Positions 44,025 through 51,605 of a stretch of DNA of 64,000 nucleotides are shown here, one piece after another; position 1 is the first letter of the stretch; each line of letters starts with the position of its first letter. Where the stretch lies: contig JAXMHB010000006.1 of assembly GCA_046346965.1 (NCBI GenBank), forward strand, positions 62,001 to 126,000, given 5' to 3'. Both the position numbers and the translations under genes were made by a program. The stretch is from JAXMHB01 sp046346965 (GTDB lineage Bacteria > Pseudomonadota > Gammaproteobacteria > Xanthomonadales > SZUA-5). Below the pieces are notes generated by a model, which saw nothing but the letters and a program-made list of their open reading frames with translations, did no database searches and had not been told where the DNA came from.

Positions 44025-44425
44025 GGGAAGCTCTTGCCAAACATGAGTGTGGCGGGAGAAAAGCGGGGCGGGGGTCAGGGGGCGGGGGACCAGCCTTGCG
44101 GCGCCTGCGTTGCACCGCCGCCAGTTTGCAGCGCGAGTAAGCGCGCCAAAGGCGAGCAAGGGACTCTGATCAAGTCTCGTGAGCCGCGTTGCGAGTCAGA
44201 ATCGTCTGCCGCTAGGCGCGGTCCGCAGGCCTAGCCCGGCTCTCTGGCCAAGGACCGCAACAACGCGGCGGACGATTCTGGCCGCAACCCTTCGGGACGG
44301 GGCTGAATCGGCCTCCAGCGTCGTCAGCCGCCTCGGCCAGAGAGCCAGCTATGCCCTTCGGCGACTTCCTAGCTGGACACCGATTCAGCCGCCGTCGCGG
44401 CCACGATACTTGATCAGAGCTTCCC
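44025..44425. repeat. MITE-like element with nested perfect inverted repeats
   Basis: The outer ends GGGAAGCTCT (44025-44034) and AGAGCTTCCC (44416-44425) are exact inverted copies. The left third is the G-quadruplex unit (CTCTTGCCAAACATGAG; G-tracts 44065-44088). The inner part, 44164-44419, is bounded by the perfect 12-bp pair CTCTGATCAAGT / ACTTGATCAGAG. It contains inverted pairs 44197-44212/44265-44280 (15 of 16), 44238-44249/44335-44346 (12 of 12), 44301-44311/44380-44390 (11 of 11) and 44345-44350/44371-44376. Bases 44177-44231 recur exactly at 25551-25605. Flanks 43953-44024 and 44426-44530 hold only relA and zwf leader DNA. Confidence 0.88.
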
Positions 44426-44530
44426 AAGCGCCGAGCTTGCCCCGGAATCGCCCGCAGCGTGCAATCGTATACACGGCCGCAGCGCGCGCGCCGCGCAGTA
44501 GGCTGACCCAGGATTCTCAGGAACTCGACG

Positions 44531-45988
44531 ATGACGCGTGCGGCTTCTCTGTTCGTGATGTTCGGTGCCACCGGTGATCTGGCGCAGCGCATGCTGCTGC
44601 CCTCGCTGTACGGGCTGCTGCGCGATGGGCTGATGCCGTCGGAGCTGCGCATCCTGTGCAGCGGGCGCAGTGCGCTCAGCGCCGAGGAGTTCGCCCAGAG
44701 CGTGCGCGAGTCGATCGATAGACGCGTGGCGGCGGCGGAGCGCAAGCCCGGCGTGATCGAGGATCTGCTGGCGCGCATCCACTACCAGGCCGCCAGCGTG
44801 GACGATCCGGCGGCGCTGGAGGCCTTGTGCGCGCGCATCCGCGAGCTGCGCCAGGGCGATGTGGTTTATCACCTGTCGACCGCGCCGAAGTGGTACGCGC
44901 CGATCTGCGCGGCACTCGGCGCCGGTGGCGTCGCCGGGCCCGGTACGCGCGTGCTGCTGGAGAAGCCGATCGGCCACGATCTGGCCAGCTCAATCGCGAT
45001 CAACGACGGCGTGGCGCATGTCTTCGATGAGGAACGCATCTTCCGCGTCGATCACTACCTCGGCAAAGAAGGCGTGCAGAACCTGCTGGCGCTGCGCTTC
45101 GGCAATGCGCTGTTCGAGCCGCTGTGGAACAACCGCCACATTGAGCAGGTACAGATCACGGTGGCGGAGACCGTTGGCGTGGAAGGCCGCGGCGACTACT
45201 ACGACCATTCCGGCGCTATGCGCGACATGCTGCAGAACCATCTGCTGCAGCTCTTGTGCCTGACCGCGATGGAGCCGCCCAGCCAGTTCGATCCGAGCGC
45301 CGTGCGCAACGAAAAGCTGAAGGTGCTGCGCTCGCTGCGGCCGATCGACAGCGCCGACTGCAGCACGCACAGCGTCGCCGGCCAGTACACCGCCGGCGCC
45401 ATCGAGGGCGTGGCGGTGCCGGGCTATCGCGATGAACTCGGCCGCGCCAGCAGCACCGAAACCTTCGTCGCGCTGCGTGCGCACATCGACAACTGGCGCT
45501 GGTCCGGCGTGCCCTTTTACCTGCGCACCGGCAAGCGCATGCCGCGCCGGCTGACCGAGATTTACCTGGAATTCCGCGACGTGCCGCACTCGATCTTCGG
45601 CGGCGGCGCGCGCATCCAGCCCAATGCACTGGTCATCCAGATGCAGCCGGAAGAACGTATCTCGATGATGCTGATGACCAAAACGCCCGGCCTGGATCGC
45701 AGTGGCCTGAAGCTGTCCCAGGTGGCGCTCGACATCGATCTGCAGGACGCCTTCGTCGAAGGCAGCCGCCGCCTCGCCTACGAGCGCCTGTACCTGGACG
45801 CCATCGAAGGCAACGGCACGCTGTTCGTGCGCCGCGACGAAACCGAAGCCGCCTGGCAGTGGGTCGACGGCATCTTCGCCAGCTGGCGCGCCGCCGGCAT
45901 CACCCCCAAACCCTACCCCGCCGGCACCTGGGGCCCGACCAACTCCGTCGCCCTGACCGAAAGGCATGGGCACAGTTGGCGGGAGTAG
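44531..45988 (+). CDS. zwf: Glucose-6-phosphate 1-dehydrogenase
   Basis: First enzyme of the Entner-Doudoroff and pentose phosphate routes: glucose-6-phosphate plus NAD(P) to 6-phosphogluconolactone. The product has 485 residues. The coenzyme motif is FGATGDLAQR at the N-terminus and the active-site signature RIFRVDHYLGKEGVQN lies near residue 172. The substrate-binding region includes FYLRTGKRMPRR. AGGA is upstream of the ATG. It begins the zwf-pgl-edd-glk-eda series and is divergent from relA. Confidence 0.97.
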   Translation: MTRAASLFVMFGATGDLAQRMLLPSLYGLLRDGLMPSELRILCSGRSALSAEEFAQSVRESIDRRVAAAERKPGVIEDLLARIHYQAASVDDPAALEALCARIRELRQGDVVYHLSTAPKWYAPICAALGAGGVAGPGTRVLLEKPIGHDLASSIAINDGVAHVFDEERIFRVDHYLGKEGVQNLLALRFGNALFEPLWNNRHIEQVQITVAETVGVEGRGDYYDHSGAMRDMLQNHLLQLLCLTAMEPPSQFDPSAVRNEKLKVLRSLRPIDSADCSTHSVAGQYTAGAIEGVAVPGYRDELGRASSTETFVALRAHIDNWRWSGVPFYLRTGKRMPRRLTEIYLEFRDVPHSIFGGGARIQPNALVIQMQPEERISMMLMTKTPGLDRSGLKLSQVALDIDLQDAFVEGSRRLAYERLYLDAIEGNGTLFVRRDETEAAWQWVDGIFASWRAAGITPKPYPAGTWGPTNSVALTERHGHSWRE

Positions 45989-46029
45989 CTGGGGAGGCGC
46001 CGCGCATTTGGCACCGATGCGCGGAGGCA

Positions 46030-46220
46030 GTGAAAAGTGAAAGGTGAAAAGTAAATTTCGCCCGACCAGACATCGCGCAACACTGCTTTTTCACTTTTCA
46101 CTTTTCACTTTTCACTTTTCACTTTTCACTTTTCACTTTTCACTTTTCACTTTTCACTTTTCACTTTTCACTTTTCACTTTTCACTTTTCACTTTTCACT
46201 TTTCACTTTTCACTTTTCAC
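46030..46220. repeat. Heptad element: GTGAAAA arm, core, then 19 TTTTCAC units
   Basis: The left arm has GTGAAAA, GTGAAAG, GTGAAAA, GTAAATT (46030-46057). A core of about 30 bp follows. The right arm is 19 perfect, uninterrupted TTTTCAC heptads (46088-46220), the reverse complement of the left units. The array ends 4 nt before the pgl start codon, so pgl has no Shine-Dalgarno. The same arm-core-arm design with a related core (CCAGAC..TCGCGC..CAC..TGCTTTT) occurs between glk and eda. Confidence 0.95.
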
Positions 46221-46224
46221 ACCC

Positions 46225-46920
46225 ATGCCCACCCACACCCACCCTCACACCGATGCCCTGATCGCCGCCGTGAGTGCACACATTGCCAACGCGCTGGATG
46301 AAGCCTTGGCGGCGCGCGGGCGGGCGGTGTTGGCGCTGGCGGGCGGGCGCACCTCGCCGCCGGTGTTTCGGGCTCTGGCGCAGCAGCCGCGCGACTGGTC
46401 GCAGGTCACCGTGCTGCCAAGTGACGAGCGCTGGGTGGCGCACACGCACGCCGACTGCAATCTGCGCCAGATGCAGGAGGCCTTCGCCGGCGCGGCGGGC
46501 ATCCGCTGGCAGCCGCTGGTGCCGGCGCTGCCGAGCGGCGAGGTCAGCGCGGCCTACGCCGAACAGCAGCTCGCCGCGCTGTCGGCGCCCTTTGACCTGA
46601 CCATGGTCGGCATGGGCGCCGATGGCCACTTTGCCTCGCTGTTCCCCGGCGCGCCCACCTTGGCCGCAGCGCTGGATCTCGCGGGCACCGCCGCCGCAGC
46701 GGCCATCATCCCGAACCCGATGCCCAGCGCCGGCCCGCACCCACGTGTCAGCCTGACGCTGCCGCGCCTGCTGCGCGCCCGGCGCGTGCTGCTGGTGATC
46801 ACCGGCGCCGACAAGCTGGCCGTTTTGCAACAGGCCAGCACCCAGAATGATCCCGCCCGTTGGCCGGTCGCTGCGCTGCTGCACGCGCCGCAAGCGGTGG
46901 AGGTACATTGGGCGCCGTGA
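46225..46920 (+). CDS. pgl: 6-phosphogluconolactonase
   Basis: Hydrolyses 6-phosphogluconolactone to 6-phosphogluconate; cytosolic, 231 residues of the DevB/SOL family. Typical pieces are LALAGGRTSPPVFRALAQQP, VTVLPSDERWVAHTHADCN, the family motif LTMVGMGADGHFASLFPG and RVSLTLPRLLRARRVLLVIT. The start is the first in-frame ATG; the next candidates are well inside the fold. The histidine-rich beginning MPTHTHPHTD is unusual. Upstream is a 19-unit TTTTCAC array instead of a ribosome site. Confidence 0.95.
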   Translation: MPTHTHPHTDALIAAVSAHIANALDEALAARGRAVLALAGGRTSPPVFRALAQQPRDWSQVTVLPSDERWVAHTHADCNLRQMQEAFAGAAGIRWQPLVPALPSGEVSAAYAEQQLAALSAPFDLTMVGMGADGHFASLFPGAPTLAAALDLAGTAAAAAIIPNPMPSAGPHPRVSLTLPRLLRARRVLLVITGADKLAVLQQASTQNDPARWPVAALLHAPQAVEVHWAP

Positions 46921-46956
46921 GGGTGGCGGGCGATATCGAGGTTTGGACGCTTGAGA

Positions 46957-46984
46957 GTGAAAAGTTAAAGGTTAAAAGTTAAGG
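46957..46984 (+). repeat. Four GTKAAAR heptads between pgl and edd
   Basis: GTGAAAA, GTTAAAG, GTTAAAA, GTTAAGG in tandem, matching the left arm of the glk-eda element. No inverted right arm follows, so this looks like a half element. Confidence 0.85.
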
Positions 46985-47093
46985 GAAAGCCGCAAGCCAC
47001 CAGGTCAGCGTGATGAGATAGCGCGAAATTGGTGCGCAGGCGCCACGATCCCGATTCTGGCCGTGTCCCGCTACAACCGCCCCCGAGGCCCTT

Positions 47094-48905
47094 ATGCATC
47101 CAGTCGTCGAACGCGTTACTGACCGCATCACCGAGCGCTCGCGCGGGCTGCGCGAGGCCTATCTGGCGCGCATTCGGGCGGCGCGGCCGCAGGGGCCGGC
47201 GCGGGCGCGGATGGGCTGCGGCAATCTGGCGCACGGCTTTGCCGCCGCCGGCGAGGACAAGCCGCTGCTGCGCGCGCAGCGCGCGCCGAATCTGGCCATC
47301 GTCAGCGCCTACAACGACATGCTGTCGGCGCATCAGCCGATGGAGCACTACCCGACGCTGATCAAGATGGCGGCGCGCAATGCCGGCGGCAGCGCGCAGT
47401 TTGCCGGCGGCGTACCGGCGATGTGTGATGGCGTCACCCAGGGTCGTGACGGCATGGAGCTGTCGCTGTACTCGCGCGATGTGATCGCCATGGCCACTGC
47501 GGTCGCGCTCTCGCACGAGATGTTCGATGCCGCCGTGCTGCTCGGCGTGTGCGACAAGATCGTGCCGGGTCTGCTGATCGGCGCGCTGTCCTTCGGCCAT
47601 CTGCCAATGATCCTGATCCCGGCCGGCCCGATGACCTCGGGCCTGCCGAACCCGCAGAAGGCCAAGGTGCGCCAGGCCTACGCCGAGGGCAAAGCCAGCC
47701 GCGAGGAACTGCTGGACGCGGAAGCCGCCTCGTATCACGGCCCCGGCACCTGCACCTTCTACGGCACCGCCAATTCCAATCAGATGCTGCTGGAAATGAT
47801 GGGTCTGCACCTGCCCGGCAGCGCCTTCGTGCATCCGAACACCCCACTGCGCGACGCGCTGACGGTGGCGGCGGCGACGCGTGCGCTGGCAATCAGCGCC
47901 TTGGGCGATGAGTACACGCCGATCGGCGAGGTCATCAGCGAGAAAGCCATCGTCAACGCGATGGTGGGCCTCGCCGCCACCGGCGGATCCACCAATCACG
48001 CCATCCACCTGGTCGCCATCGCGCGCGCCGCCGGCATCCGCATCAACTGGGATGATCTGGACGAGCTGTCGCGAGCGACGCCATTGCTGGCGCGCGTCTA
48101 TCCCAATGGCAGCGCCGACGTGAACCACTACCAGGCCGCCGGTGGCTTGGGATACACGATCCGTGAGCTGCTCGATGCCGGCCTGCTGCATCGCGACATC
48201 CGCTGCGTGCATGGTGGGGATCTCTACGCGCAGGCGCAGGAGCCGTATCTGGACGATCTCACGCTGCGCTGGCGCGCGCCGCCCATGCAGAGCCTCGATA
48301 CCAGCGTGCTGCGCGGTGTGGCCGAACCTTTCGACCACGAGGGCGGTTTGCACTGCCTGTCGGGCAATCTGGGGCGCGCGGTGGTGAAGATCTCCGCGGT
48401 GGCGCCGCAGCATCGGCAGATCGAGGCGCCGGCGCGCGTGTTCGACTCGCAGGACGCGCTGCTGGCGGCCTTCAAAGCCGGCGCGCTGAGCGGGGATTTC
48501 GTCGCCGTGATCCGCGGCCAGGGCCCGCGCGCGAACGGCATGCCGGAGCTGCACAAGCTCACGCCGACGCTGGCGCTCATGCAGGACCGTGGCCAGAAAG
48601 TTGCGCTGCTGACCGATGGCCGCATGTCCGGTGCCAGCGGCAAGGTGCTGGCGGCGATCCATGTCTCGCCGGAGGCCGTCTGCGGCGGTGCGATCGGCAA
48701 GGTGCGCGAAGGCGACTTGATTCGCATCGACGCCGACGCCGGCACCATGGACGCGCTGGTCGATGCCGCCGAATGGGCGGCGCGGCAACCAGCAGAACTC
48801 GATCTCAGCGGCAATCAGTACGGCCTAGGCCGCGAGTTGTTCGCCCACATGCGCGCGCAGGCCAGTGCCGCCGAGCTCGGCGGCTCGGCTCTGTTCGGAG
48901 ACTGA
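47094..48905 (+). CDS. edd: Phosphogluconate dehydratase
   Basis: Iron-sulfur enzyme converting 6-phosphogluconate to 2-keto-3-deoxy-6-phosphogluconate (KDPG), the defining Entner-Doudoroff step. The product has 603 residues, the normal length for the IlvD/Edd family. Cluster cysteines are in PAMCDGVTQG, LLGVCDKIVPG and GTCTFYGTANSNQM. Other landmarks are AYNDMLSAHQPMEHYP, the C-terminal LTDGRMSGASGKVLAAIHVS and GGAIGKVREGDLI. It is followed 2 bp later by glk. Confidence 0.97.
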   Translation: MHPVVERVTDRITERSRGLREAYLARIRAARPQGPARARMGCGNLAHGFAAAGEDKPLLRAQRAPNLAIVSAYNDMLSAHQPMEHYPTLIKMAARNAGGSAQFAGGVPAMCDGVTQGRDGMELSLYSRDVIAMATAVALSHEMFDAAVLLGVCDKIVPGLLIGALSFGHLPMILIPAGPMTSGLPNPQKAKVRQAYAEGKASREELLDAEAASYHGPGTCTFYGTANSNQMLLEMMGLHLPGSAFVHPNTPLRDALTVAAATRALAISALGDEYTPIGEVISEKAIVNAMVGLAATGGSTNHAIHLVAIARAAGIRINWDDLDELSRATPLLARVYPNGSADVNHYQAAGGLGYTIRELLDAGLLHRDIRCVHGGDLYAQAQEPYLDDLTLRWRAPPMQSLDTSVLRGVAEPFDHEGGLHCLSGNLGRAVVKISAVAPQHRQIEAPARVFDSQDALLAAFKAGALSGDFVAVIRGQGPRANGMPELHKLTPTLALMQDRGQKVALLTDGRMSGASGKVLAAIHVSPEAVCGGAIGKVREGDLIRIDADAGTMDALVDAAEWAARQPAELDLSGNQYGLGRELFAHMRAQASAAELGGSALFGD

Positions 48906-48907
48906 CG

Positions 48908-49882
48908 ATGACTGTCCTGATTGCCGATATCGGTGGCACCAATGCGCGCTTTGCGCTGACCGACGGCAGCGACGGCGAGATCGTGCTGCGCGATCAGCAG
49001 TCGCTGCCGGCGGCCGAGTTTGCCAGCCTGCAGCACGCCGCCGAGCACTACCTGGCCAGCGTCGGCGTCAAACCCCGGCGCGCGGCCTTTGCGGTGGCCT
49101 GCCCGGTGGCGGGCGACGAGATCCGGCTGACCAATCGCGCGTGGTCTTTCTCGCAGCAGGAGCTGAAGCGCAGCCTGGGGCTGGAACAGCTCACCGTGAT
49201 CAACGATTTCGGCGCCGTGGCGCACGCGGTGCCGGCGCTGACGGCCGCCGATCGCGTGCTGCTGCATGGCAGCGATGCGCTGCCGCCGCGCGGACCGGTC
49301 ACCGTGATGGGCCCGGGCACCGGGCTAGGCGTGGCGCTGCTGGTGGGCGATGCCGAGTCCGGCTGGCGCGTGGTGGAAACCGAGGGCGGACACGTCAGTT
49401 TCGCGCCGCAGGGTGAGGAAGAATTGGCGATCTCGCGCTGGATCAGCGCGCGCTACGGCCGCTGCTCCACCGAGCGCCTGCTGTGCGGCGCCGGCATTTC
49501 CCACATCGATGCCGCACTGGCCGCGGGCGATGAGTTGTCGGTTCCGCACGACTGGGCCAAACACCTGCGCGACCCCGCCGCCATCGTCGCCGCCGCCCTC
49601 GACGGCCACGACCTCAACGCCCGACGCACGCTGGCACGCTTCTGCGCCGTGCTCGGCAGCGTCGCCGGCGACGCCGCATTGATCCACGGCGCGCGGACGG
49701 TGATGATTGCCGGCGGCATCGTCCCGCGCTTCATCCCTTTCCTGCGCTCCAGCGCCTTCCGCGAACGCTTCCTCGCCAAAGGCCGCTTCGCCGCCTACCT
49801 GGAGTCCGTCTCGATCCAGGTGATCACGCACCCGCAGCCAGGATTGCTGGGGGCGGCGGTGGCCGGGGGTGGATTGCGATGA
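48908..49882 (+). CDS. glk: Glucokinase
   Basis: Phosphorylates glucose with ATP, feeding zwf; 324 residues of the bacterial Glk family without a ROK signature. The phosphate-1 loop is LIADIGGTNARFALTDG; the substrate/catalytic region includes TVINDFGAVAHAVPAL with the catalytic Asp. GPGTGLGVALL and a C-terminal MIAGGIVPRFIPFL follow. GGAG lies upstream of the ATG, which is only 2 bp past edd, so the two are surely cotranscribed. Confidence 0.95.
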   Translation: MTVLIADIGGTNARFALTDGSDGEIVLRDQQSLPAAEFASLQHAAEHYLASVGVKPRRAAFAVACPVAGDEIRLTNRAWSFSQQELKRSLGLEQLTVINDFGAVAHAVPALTAADRVLLHGSDALPPRGPVTVMGPGTGLGVALLVGDAESGWRVVETEGGHVSFAPQGEEELAISRWISARYGRCSTERLLCGAGISHIDAALAAGDELSVPHDWAKHLRDPAAIVAAALDGHDLNARRTLARFCAVLGSVAGDAALIHGARTVMIAGGIVPRFIPFLRSSAFRERFLAKGRFAAYLESVSIQVITHPQPGLLGAAVAGGGLR

Positions 49883-49902
49883 GCATCGATGACGAGTTGA
49901 AA

Positions 49903-50007
49903 GTGAGGAGTGAAAAGTTAAAGGTTAAAAGTTAAAGGTAAAGAGTCGAGGCCAGACGGCAGTCGCGCGGCACGATTGCTTTTCACTTTTCACTTTTCAC
50001 TTTTCAC
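49903..50007. repeat. Heptad arm-core-arm element between glk and eda
   Basis: The left arm has GTGAGGA, GTGAAAA, GTTAAAG, GTTAAAA, GTTAAAG, GTAAAGA (49903-49944). The core spans 49945-49979. The right arm is four TTTTCAC heptads (49980-50007). The core resembles that of the zwf-pgl element. Confidence 0.92.
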
Positions 50008-50048
50008 TACCGCCACCTGAACCCCTTTCATTCCCAACCGGCCCACCC

Positions 50049-50690
50049 ATGTCCCCCCACCAGATTCTCTCCTCCGCCCCCGTCGTTCCCGTCATCAGCA
50101 TCGAGCGTCTGGTCGATGCCATTCCCTTGGCGCGTGCGCTGGTGGCTGGCGGCTTGCCGGTGTTGGAGGTGACGCTGCGCACGCCGGTGGCGCTGGCGGC
50201 GATTGCCGCCATCGCGCAGGACGTGCCGGAGGCCATTGTCGGCGCCGGAACCGTGTTGACGCCGGCCGATCTCGATCGGGTGGCCGCGGCCGGTGCGCGT
50301 TTTGCGATTTCGCCGGGGGCGACGCCGACGCTGTACGCGGCGGCGCGGTCGATCCAGCTGCCGTGGATACCGGCGATCGCCACCGCCAGCGAGTTGATGC
50401 AGGGGCTGGAGCAGGGGCATGAGTGCTTCAAGTTCTTCCCGGCCGAGTCCTCCGGCGGTGTGGCGGCGCTCAAATCCTTCGCCGGGCCCTTTGCGGCGGC
50501 GCGCTTCTGTCCCACTGGCGGCATCGACGCGGCCAAGGCGCCGCAGTATTTCGCGCTGCCGAATGTGCTGACGGTCGGCGGTTCCTGGATGTTGCCGCCG
50601 ATGGCGATCCGCGGCAGCGACTGGGGCGAAATCACCCGTCTGGCGCAGGCCTGCGTGGCGCTGAGGAACGCCGGGCGGAGCCCGGCTTGA
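50049..50690 (+). CDS. eda: KDPG aldolase
   Basis: Class I aldolase splitting KDPG into pyruvate and glyceraldehyde-3-phosphate; 213 residues. The Schiff-base lysine is Lys128 in HECFKFFPAE, with the catalytic glutamate Glu40 in LEVTLRTP. Phosphate-binding glycines lie in CPTGGI and TVGGSWM. The leader (AACCCCTTTCATTCCCAACC) has no clear Shine-Dalgarno. Its stop overlaps the TTG start of the next transporter gene. Confidence 0.96.
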   Translation: MSPHQILSSAPVVPVISIERLVDAIPLARALVAGGLPVLEVTLRTPVALAAIAAIAQDVPEAIVGAGTVLTPADLDRVAAAGARFAISPGATPTLYAAARSIQLPWIPAIATASELMQGLEQGHECFKFFPAESSGGVAALKSFAGPFAAARFCPTGGIDAAKAPQYFALPNVLTVGGSWMLPPMAIRGSDWGEITRLAQACVALRNAGRSPA

Positions 50691-51556
50691 GCGCCAGCCC
50701 CAACGACAATCTGCGCGGAATCCTGATGATGGTGCTGGCGGTCGGCGCATTCGCGCTGATGGACGCCGCGCTGAAACTGCTGACCCCGCACTATTCCGCG
50801 CTGCAGATCGCCGCGCTGCGCGGCTATGCCTCGCTGCCGGTGGTGCTGATCTCGGCGTTGGTGATGGGCACGCGGGCGCGGCTGTTCAAAGTGCGCTGGT
50901 CTTTGCACCTGCTGCGCGGCGTGCTCGGCATTTGCATGCTCGCCGGCTTTGCCTACGGCCTGCGCACGCTGCCCTTGTCCGAGGCCTACTCGATCTTCTT
51001 CGTGGCACCGCTGCTGATCACCGCGCTCGCCGCGCCGATCCTCGGAGAAAAAGTCGGCGCCAATCGTTGGATCGCCATCGTCGTCGGCCTGATCGGCGTG
51101 CTGGTGATCCTGCGCCCCAGCGGCGCCGGCATGCTGTCCTGGGCCGGGCTGGCCGTGCTGCTGTCGGCGCTCGGCTATGCGGTCGGCGCGATCACCGCAC
51201 GCGTGCTCGGCCGCACTGACAGCTCGGTCAGCATGGTGTTCTGGCTGATGGTCTCGATGGCACTCGGCGGCACGCTGCTGGCCGGCAGCGACTGGAAGCC
51301 GGTGCAGTGGGATCACGCCTACATTCTGCTGGCCATCGCCGTTTTCGGCTCGCTGGGACAGTTCGCCGTCACCGCCGCTTTCAAACGCGGCCAGGCCAGC
51401 CTGATCGCACCCTTCGAATACACCGCACTGGCCTGGGGCCTGGGTCTGGACTGGCTGCTGTGGCAGGCGCTGCCCGATGCCGTGGTGCTGCTCGGCGCCG
51501 CCATCGTCGTCGCCAGCGGCTGTTATCTGGTGGTGAGCGAGCGGCGCAGCGCCTGA
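50687..51556 (+). CDS. EamA/DMT-family transporter, coupled to eda
   Basis: Ten-helix inner-membrane transporter of 289 residues with two EamA repeats; GILMMVLAVGAFALMDAALK at the N-terminus and PLSEAYSIFFVAPLLITALA are typical. The start is a TTG (50687) that overlaps the eda stop (TTGA) with GGAG about 8 nt upstream; no ATG is available before helix 1. Coupling to eda suggests a role in exporting a metabolite of this pathway (inference). Confidence 0.87.
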   Translation: MSASPNDNLRGILMMVLAVGAFALMDAALKLLTPHYSALQIAALRGYASLPVVLISALVMGTRARLFKVRWSLHLLRGVLGICMLAGFAYGLRTLPLSEAYSIFFVAPLLITALAAPILGEKVGANRWIAIVVGLIGVLVILRPSGAGMLSWAGLAVLLSALGYAVGAITARVLGRTDSSVSMVFWLMVSMALGGTLLAGSDWKPVQWDHAYILLAIAVFGSLGQFAVTAAFKRGQASLIAPFEYTALAWGLGLDWLLWQALPDAVVLLGAAIVVASGCYLVVSERRSA

Positions 51557-51605
51557 TCGTCAACAAGTGTTTATGATTCGCGCTGGTTCTCAAGCCTTCG
51601 AGCCC

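Noticed and set aside
46030..46220. CRISPR array
   Set aside because: The repeats are contiguous 7-mers without spacers, and no cas gene is present.
46044..46301. Frame reading through the TTTTCAC array as a FHFSLFT repeat protein
   Set aside because: A 7-bp repeat gives an open frame in all three phases when the unit lacks stop codons; the frame overlaps pgl and has no ribosome site.
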